Virus record (IMG/VR): IMGVR_UViG_3300030451_002654
Location: 1-36,064 of that record
Length of the DNA: 36,064 nucleotides
DNA from: a virus
Strand: one strand, 5' to 3'
Shown: piece after piece, positions 31,838 to 36,064 of the stretch
How the letters are laid out: each line of letters opens with the position of its first letter
How positions within the stretch are numbered: the stretch's first letter is position 1
Translations under genes and position numbers: made by a program
Notes under the pieces: model-generated
Told to the model about the DNA's origin: nothing
The model's input: only the letters and a program-made list of their open reading frames with translations
Database searches by the model: none

Positions 31838-32662
31838 ATGGGTACATTAATGACACAAGAAAATTTACAGCAGCATCAAAAATTTACGCAAATACTAAAG
31901 CAAAGTTTTGTAGATGCAAAAGAAGATATACCTGAACCACCTGTTGCTATATCTAAAGGAAGATTATCTAACGGAGAATATATTCCTATGGGTACATATG
32001 GTAATTTTAGTTTTATATCGGCAGGACCAAAGAGCAAAAAGACATTTTTAGTATCACTTCTTGCAAGTGCATACTTAGGATCACACGATGTGTTTGTTGG
32101 AGACTTAAAAGGTTTTAAAGGAGATAAGAAGGTTATACATTATGATACAGAACAAAGTCGTTACCACGCACAAAAAACATTTAAAAGAGTACATAGAATG
32201 TCTAAAGATGCAAGTGATTATTATACATATGCACTTAGACAATTCTCACCAGAGGAAAGATTAGAGTTTATAGATTGGCATTTAAAAGAAACAGATAAAG
32301 TAGGACTTGTTATCATAGACGGAGTAGCTGATCTACTAAACGACATAAATGATTTAGAGAAGTCAAACAAAGTAATACATTACTTAATGAAGTGGACACA
32401 GGATTACAATATACATATCATTACTGTTATACATTCTAATTTCTATAACTCTAAAGCAACTGGACATTTAGGTTCGTTTTTAGAGAAAAAGACAGAGACA
32501 CAAATTACTGTAACACCTACTGAAGATAATCCTGATGTAGTAGTAGTTGATTGTAAAAGAAGTAGAGGATATTCATTTAAAACATTCTCTTTCGAGGTTA
32601 AATCAGGACTACCTCAAATATGTGAAATGCCTGATGGAGTTAACGATTTTATACATTCGTGA
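31838..32662 (+). CDS. RecA-like AAA ATPase (RepA/DnaB-type fold)
   Basis: A 274-residue P-loop ATPase. The P-loop is GPKSKKT (residues 63-69), the Bacteroidetes variant in which the residue before KT is basic instead of glycine. HYDTEQSRY (101-109) carries the likely catalytic Glu, and VGLVIIDGVADLL (155-167) is Walker B with Asp161. IHIITVIHSN (192-201) is a sensor-like motif. Such proteins act in replication as RepA-like helicases or loaders. Although the frame is open from 31763, ATG 31838 is chosen because the terminator hairpin lies between. The end overlaps the next gene's GTG. Confidence 0.82.
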   Translation: MGTLMTQENLQQHQKFTQILKQSFVDAKEDIPEPPVAISKGRLSNGEYIPMGTYGNFSFISAGPKSKKTFLVSLLASAYLGSHDVFVGDLKGFKGDKKVIHYDTEQSRYHAQKTFKRVHRMSKDASDYYTYALRQFSPEERLEFIDWHLKETDKVGLVIIDGVADLLNDINDLEKSNKVIHYLMKWTQDYNIHIITVIHSNFYNSKATGHLGSFLEKKTETQITVTPTEDNPDVVVVDCKRSRGYSFKTFSFEVKSGLPQICEMPDGVNDFIHS

Positions 32663-33066
32663 AGTTGACATTAGAATTAAACATAAGACCCCTTGCTCAT
32701 CAATCATTTAAGATTGGTAGAGGTGGCATAAAGTATAAACCTAAAAAGGTTAAAGACTATCAGGAATATTTAAGAAGGTTGGTTAGTGAACAGTTACCAA
32801 AAGACTTTTATATAATTGAAGCAGGATCAGAAATTAAAGTTAATTATATAGAATATATATATGCTTATCCTAAAAGTTTTTCTAAGAAGAAAAGAGTAAA
32901 GACATTTAAAGTTACTAAGCCTGATTTACAGGATAACCTTAATAAAGCTTTCTTTGATTCATTAGAGGGTTTGTTGTATGAACAAGATCAAAATATAGTA
33001 GAAATAAACAGAATGAGTAAGTTCTATGGAGAAGCTGATAAGATAAGAGTAGAATTTGAATATTAA
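32659..33066 (+). CDS. rusA: RusA-type Holliday junction resolvase
   Basis: A 135-residue protein. The RusA motif KPDLQDNLNKAFFDSLEGLL (87-106) with D89, D92 and D100, then D110, gives the acidic metal-binding residues. RusA-like enzymes resolve branched DNA before packaging. The start is GTG at 32659, overlapping the stop of the ATPase gene (GTGA). The position in the recombination operon fits. Confidence 0.88.
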   Translation: MKLTLELNIRPLAHQSFKIGRGGIKYKPKKVKDYQEYLRRLVSEQLPKDFYIIEAGSEIKVNYIEYIYAYPKSFSKKKRVKTFKVTKPDLQDNLNKAFFDSLEGLLYEQDQNIVEINRMSKFYGEADKIRVEFEY

Positions 33067-33068
33067 TT

Positions 33069-33215
33069 ATGAATGTACAATTTGAATTTATTAAAGGATT
33101 TTTACTTGGCATAGATTATGTTGAGGACATTGAGATACCTGAATACGATACTACTGCAGATCTATTAAGAGTTTGTGCTGGTTTTGTATTCATACATTTC
33201 TTCTTTTTCAAATGA
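33069..33215 (+). CDS. Small membrane-associated protein
   Basis: A 48-residue protein with an acidic middle (YVEDIEIPEYDTT) and a hydrophobic, Phe-rich end (CAGFVFIHFFFFK). It starts two bases after rusA and its stop overlaps the start of the sigma-like gene (ATGATG). Similar short proteins occur at this place in flavobacterial phages. The function is unknown. Confidence 0.55.
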   Translation: MNVQFEFIKGFLLGIDYVEDIEIPEYDTTADLLRVCAGFVFIHFFFFK

Positions 33216-33811
33216 TGGAACTGTTATCTAAATATCATAAACTTTGGATTTCTATGGGAATATCTATGGGCATACCTAAACATTTAGTTGAGGACTTTGT
33301 TCAGGAGATGTATCTTAGACTAAATAAGTATGTAAAGAATCCAGAGAAGATTATGTATAATGAAACAGATGTAAATAAATTTTATGTATATATAACAATA
33401 AAGAACTTATATAATGATTATCTAAAAGAAAGAAGTAAACATCATATGGTTCGTCTTGATGATATAGAAGTTACTTATGAAATTGTAGAAACAACATCAG
33501 AAGCACAGTTAAAACAAGAAGTACAAAAGCAAAAAGCAGAGGAAAAATTAGTAGATCTAATACAACAAGAAGTAGGTAGCTGGGATAGATGGTATGACCA
33601 AAAGCTATTTAAAATATATTACGAAACAGATATAAGTATGCGTAAACTATCTGCGGATACTAATATAAGTGTTACATCTATATTTAATAGTTGTAAGAAT
33701 TATAAAGAAATACTAAATACAAAGTTTGCAGAAGATTTCCAAGATTACATCAATGGGGATTTTCACTTAATTAAAATTAATAAAAATGACAAAGATTCCT
33801 CCGAAACCTAA
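33212..33811 (+). CDS. Sigma-70-like factor
   Basis: A 199-residue protein resembling small group sigma factors. Residues about 22-78 match region 2 (PKHLVEDFVQEMYLRLNKY and FYVYITIKNLYNDYLKER). A helix-turn-helix like region 4 lies at about 141-166 (ISMRKLSADTNISVTSIFNS). Between them is an acidic linker. It could direct host RNA polymerase to late phage promoters, or be a packaging or DNA-binding relative. The start at 33212 overlaps the previous stop; the frame is open further upstream but would read through the small gene. Confidence 0.75.
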   Translation: MMELLSKYHKLWISMGISMGIPKHLVEDFVQEMYLRLNKYVKNPEKIMYNETDVNKFYVYITIKNLYNDYLKERSKHHMVRLDDIEVTYEIVETTSEAQLKQEVQKQKAEEKLVDLIQQEVGSWDRWYDQKLFKIYYETDISMRKLSADTNISVTSIFNSCKNYKEILNTKFAEDFQDYINGDFHLIKINKNDKDSSET

Positions 33812-34214
33812 CGACAAGAGAACCAAACGATATAAAGAATGGGTTGCTAAATATGAGAAGCAATCTGATGGAGTTGGTGATACTGTAGAAAAGATAACTA
33901 AAGCTACAGGAATTAAAGCAGCAGTTGATGGTGTATTTGATGCACTTGGAAAAGACTGTGGATGTGATAAAAGAAAAGAGACATTAAATAGAATGTTTCC
34001 ATATAATAAACCTAATTGCTTAACGCAAGATGAACATAGTTATTTAACTGACTTTTATTCACAGGAAAGAAATAGAATATCAGTAGAAGAGCAAAGACAA
34101 CTTTTAACTATATACAACAGAGTATTTAATTACAATGATAAGATGACAAGTTGTGGTAGTTGTTTTGCTGGTAAACTCAATAAGTTAAAATCTTTATTTG
34201 ATAAATATGAGTAA
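33786..34214 (+). CDS. Cysteine-containing hypothetical protein
   Basis: A 142-residue protein. It has a basic start (KIPPKPNDKRTKRYKEWV), a Cys cluster DCGCDKRKETLNRMFPYNKP and a second one TSCGSCFAGKLNKL near the end. The two pairs could bind zinc. It overlaps the sigma-like gene by 26 bases and the next gene by 8. Similar proteins accompany replication or structural genes in Bacteroidetes phages, but the function is unknown. Confidence 0.65.
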   Translation: MTKIPPKPNDKRTKRYKEWVAKYEKQSDGVGDTVEKITKATGIKAAVDGVFDALGKDCGCDKRKETLNRMFPYNKPNCLTQDEHSYLTDFYSQERNRISVEEQRQLLTIYNRVFNYNDKMTSCGSCFAGKLNKLKSLFDKYE

Positions 34215-34500
34215 CGATAAGCATAAAGAAAGAAAGAATACACCTGTTTATACAGGGGTGATAAAGTATTTTCCTAATGCACTTAAGTATGTTAGTAAGG
34301 TAAGTTTACAAGGTAATACTCAACATCATCCTGACAAACCTCTTCACTGGGATAAAAGTAAAAGTACAGATCATTTAGACGCACTTACAAGACATCTAAT
34401 TGATGCTGATAAGATAGATGATGATGGTTTGTTGCATTTAGGTAAAGTAGCTTGGAGAGCTTTAGCTGCACTTGAGGATCATATAGAAAATTTAGACTAA
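34207..34500 (+). CDS. dATP/dGTP pyrophosphohydrolase-like protein (MazG-like)
   Basis: A 97-residue helical protein. The segment VIKYFPNALKYVSKVSL and then STDHLDALTRHLIDADK, with DDDGLLHLGKVAWRALAAL, matches the pattern of phage dATP/dGTP diphosphohydrolase N-terminal-type proteins (acidic and His residues D55, D58, H63, D73, H77 would bind metal). Such enzymes shape the nucleotide pool. In some cyanophages a relative (MazZ) works with PurZ in 2-aminoadenine genomes, but no PurZ is seen here. ATG 34207 is chosen over the upstream TTG. Confidence 0.65.
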   Translation: MSNDKHKERKNTPVYTGVIKYFPNALKYVSKVSLQGNTQHHPDKPLHWDKSKSTDHLDALTRHLIDADKIDDDGLLHLGKVAWRALAALEDHIENLD

Positions 34501-34826
34501 TGAAAAAAGATATAGCAAAAGAATTAGAAGAGTTTGCACTTGTCATAAGAGATAGATATTCTAATAAACAGAGAGCAGGTAACTTTAACAATGAAACATT
34601 TGAGATGGAAGAAATAATTCCTATGTCAGATCATACAGCTACAGTCATATTTAAAAAAGATACAGGCAAGAAAGCTGCCTTCTTTTTCTATTATATAAAT
34701 ATGGGCAGAAGTAAAGGATGGAAATACTTCGTTCCTACTGATAGTCATATACTTGGTATGGCTAATTTTAGCTTCTATAAAATGCAAGTAGAAAGAGAGA
34801 ACTATAAACATAACTTTAATAAATAG
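34500..34826 (+). CDS. Hypothetical protein
   Basis: A 108-residue, mixed alpha/beta protein with KKDIAKELEEFALVIRDRYS at the start and VIFKKDTGKKAAFFFYYINM in the middle. It starts in TAATG overlap with the pyrophosphohydrolase-like gene. It is not recognised. It is the last gene before the next promoter. Confidence 0.6.
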   Translation: MKKDIAKELEEFALVIRDRYSNKQRAGNFNNETFEMEEIIPMSDHTATVIFKKDTGKKAAFFFYYINMGRSKGWKYFVPTDSHILGMANFSFYKMQVERENYKHNFNK

Positions 34827-34857
34827 TTGCTTGTTAACTATTTGTTCATTATATTTA
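34827..34857 (+). promoter_or_regulatory. Promoter for nuclease-terminase operon
   Basis: TTG at 34827-34829 and TATATTTA at 34850-34857 are separated by 20 bases. The ATG at 34862 is 4 bases later, so the first mRNA may be leaderless. Downstream genes run, with overlaps, across the seam into terL. Confidence 0.65.
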
Positions 34858-34861
34858 CACT

Positions 34862-35638
34862 ATGATTAGATTATTAGACGGTAAGGAATGGGAGGAGAAA
34901 GACCTGTTAGACAGAATGGATGACGATAGTTTTTACTATGGTTATCTTGGTGAAGCAGCTTTATCTTCAAGTAGTATAAAAAGTTTATACGAATCTCCTG
35001 TTAAATATAAAGCATACCTTGCAAAGGACAATGGTGATGTTCCTGCACTTAGAGAAGGTAGATTATTTCATATGCTTCTTTTAGAATACGGTAAGATACC
35101 TGACAGATATATTTTTGTAGATGCAAGTTCTCGTAATACAAAGATGTTTAAGGAAGCGAAGCTTGACAATCCAGGTGTAGAAGTAATGCTTCACAAGGAG
35201 CTTAGATCAATGAGTTATTTAGTATCAAAGATAGAAGCTAACTATGAAGCAAGTGAATTATTAAGAGGAGGTTTAGAAGAGGTAGCAGGTATAGGAGAGA
35301 TTAGTGGTTTACCGTTTAGAGGTAAGGCAGATTACTTAAGAACAGATATGATTGTAGATGTAAAGACAACAAGTGATCTATCATCTTGGGTTTATTCTGC
35401 AAGATATAAGTGGCATTATGACGTACAAGCATATATTTATATGCAACTGTTTAATGTACAAAAGTTTGTATTTTTAGTTATAGATAAAAGCACTGGTGAG
35501 ATTGGGATATATGAATGTAGTGAGGAGTCGATGGAAAAAGGAAGACAGAAGGTAGAGGTTGCTTGTAATAATTATAGAAAATATTTCTATGATAAGACTG
35601 AAAATGTAAATGAATACGTTAGAAAAGGATACATATAA
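34862..35638 (+). CDS. PD-(D/E)XK exonuclease (RecE/lambda-exo-like)
   Basis: A 258-residue nuclease. ALSSSSIKSLYESPVKYKAY at the start, REGRLFHMLLLE (His70), FRGKADYL (Asp157), then MIVDVKTTSDLSSW (Asp166, Lys168) and YDVQAYIYM (Gln189) form the PD-(D/E)XK core of RecE-type phage exonucleases. It would chew one strand from DNA ends to give the single strands that Erf anneals. ATG 34862 is chosen because the -7 element lies just before it. It overlaps the next gene by 29 bases. Confidence 0.85.
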   Translation: MIRLLDGKEWEEKDLLDRMDDDSFYYGYLGEAALSSSSIKSLYESPVKYKAYLAKDNGDVPALREGRLFHMLLLEYGKIPDRYIFVDASSRNTKMFKEAKLDNPGVEVMLHKELRSMSYLVSKIEANYEASELLRGGLEEVAGIGEISGLPFRGKADYLRTDMIVDVKTTSDLSSWVYSARYKWHYDVQAYIYMQLFNVQKFVFLVIDKSTGEIGIYECSEESMEKGRQKVEVACNNYRKYFYDKTENVNEYVRKGYI

Positions 35639-35861
35639 AAAGAAGATTGATAAGAGTTATTATTTAACATTAAATGATTTGCTTTTAGGCGTTACATATG
35701 AGGAGCTTATACAAGATATGTTTGAGTTTGAGAAGAAAGAAATGTATGAGCTTTGTGAGGGAATAAAAAAAGCATTGTTATATGCAGAAGAAAAGACTTA
35801 TAAAGAAATAAAAATAGAAGTAGAAAATTATGAATCAAGAAACCAATCCATTGAGTATTAG
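35610..35861 (+). CDS. Small helical protein
   Basis: An 83-residue charged protein that is likely helical (DLLLGVTYEELIQDMFEFEK, KKALLYAEEKTYKEIKIEVE). It overlaps the nuclease gene by 29 bases and the DnaA-like gene by 32 bases. It has no motif I recognise. Confidence 0.6.
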   Translation: MNTLEKDTYKKKIDKSYYLTLNDLLLGVTYEELIQDMFEFEKKEMYELCEGIKKALLYAEEKTYKEIKIEVENYESRNQSIEY

Positions 35862-36064
35862 CTTAGCCGACATAAAGCATTTTGTTGAGAATGAGCTAAA
35901 GATAAATATCTCAAGAAACACAAGAAAAAGAGAATATGTTTATGCACGAGCTATATTCTTTAAATTGTGTAAAGAGTTCTCACATCAAACACTATCAAAG
36001 ATAGGAGAGTTTGTAGGAAGAGATCACGCATCAGTTATACACGGACTATATGTATTTGATGTTA
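35830..36064 (+). CDS. DnaA domain-IV-like DNA-binding protein (5' part)
   Basis: This is the start of the 144-residue protein that ends at base 299 after the seam is merged. The N-terminal 30 residues are polar; then TRKREYVYARAIFFKLCKEF leads into SHQTLSKIGEFVGRDHASVI. This matches DnaA domain IV: basic loop, helix-turn-helix and the conserved Arg-Asp-His. Position 36064 falls inside a codon, so the gene is cut only by the contig end. It is co-transcribed with nuclease and terminase. DNA recognition of a DnaA-like box is expected but not shown. Confidence 0.85.
   Translation, partial: MNQETNPLSISLADIKHFVENELKINISRNTRKREYVYARAIFFKLCKEFSHQTLSKIGEFVGRDHASVIHGLYVFDV
35966..36064. repeat. Terminal direct repeat, right copy
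   Basis: Exact copy of bases 1-99. The reading frame that starts at 35830 continues without a break into base 100 and ends at 299 if the two copies are merged, which supports circular closure. Confidence 0.95.

Noticed and set aside
34207-34500. 2-aminoadenine (Z) genome system
   Set aside because: Only a MazZ/MazG-like protein is seen. There is no PurZ-like adenylosuccinate synthetase relative and no DpoZ, so the idea is unsupported.
1-36064. Temperate life style (integrase, repressor, attachment site)
   Set aside because: No integrase, transposase or classical repressor was recognised in any frame. The 17-base repeats do not look like a single attachment core.

Overview
The window is one essentially complete genome of a tailed (siphovirus-like) phage of a Bacteroidota host, most likely a marine flavobacterium. 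The phage call rests on a full set of recognisable parts: terminase, portal, XkdF-type prohead protease, major capsid, tail tube, tape measure with frameshifted tail chaperone, tail hub, lectin-like receptor-binding proteins, lysis genes and an Erf recombination module. The host call rests on low GC, Bacteroidetes-type promoters (TTG or TTTG about 19-21 bases before TAnnTTTG/A), few Shine-Dalgarno sites, and protein families typical of flavobacterial phages. The first 99 bases are repeated exactly at the end, so the contig closes into a circle of 35,965 bp. One gene, a DnaA domain-IV-like protein, runs across the seam.

Layout. Every confident gene is on the + strand. 35,610-2,126 (across the seam): tightly overlapping DnaA-like protein, small and large terminase. 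2,127-5,075: small early-type ORFs in two or three units, with two clusters of a 17-base repeat in the gaps. 5,076-5,600: a 500-base noncoding control region with two terminators, a perfect dyad, a DnaA-box-like 9-mer and short direct repeats. 5,601-5,999: Dam-like methylase. 6,028-16,824: tail block (chaperone with -1 frame extension, tail completion proteins, large Cys-module protein, tail hub with cupredoxin-like domain, tape measure). 16,859-22,971: head block (protease, scaffold, capsid, tail tube, portal, connector). 22,959-28,399: fibre and adhesin genes. 28,402-30,394: lysis and membrane genes with an M15 peptidase. 30,499-30,858: a lone M15-like gene that lacks zinc ligands. 30,980-35,861: replication and recombination block (Erf, SSB-like, RecA-like ATPase, RusA, sigma-like factor, nucleotide pyrophosphohydrolase-like, PD-(D/E)XK nuclease).

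How it works together. No integrase, repressor, DNA polymerase, primase or classical helicase was recognised, so the phage looks virulent and dependent on the host replisome. The DnaA-like DNA-binding domain and the RecA-like ATPase are candidates for capturing that machinery. Nuclease, Erf, SSB-like and RusA proteins form a recombination set. The phage sigma-like factor may redirect host RNA polymerase. The most interesting signals are the dual-coding tail chaperone, the iteron-like repeats, three start codons exactly 4 bases after a -7 element (candidate leaderless mRNAs), a predicted copper-site domain on the tail hub, the ligand-less M15 protein beside an intact one, and a DnaA-box-binding domain without an ATPase.
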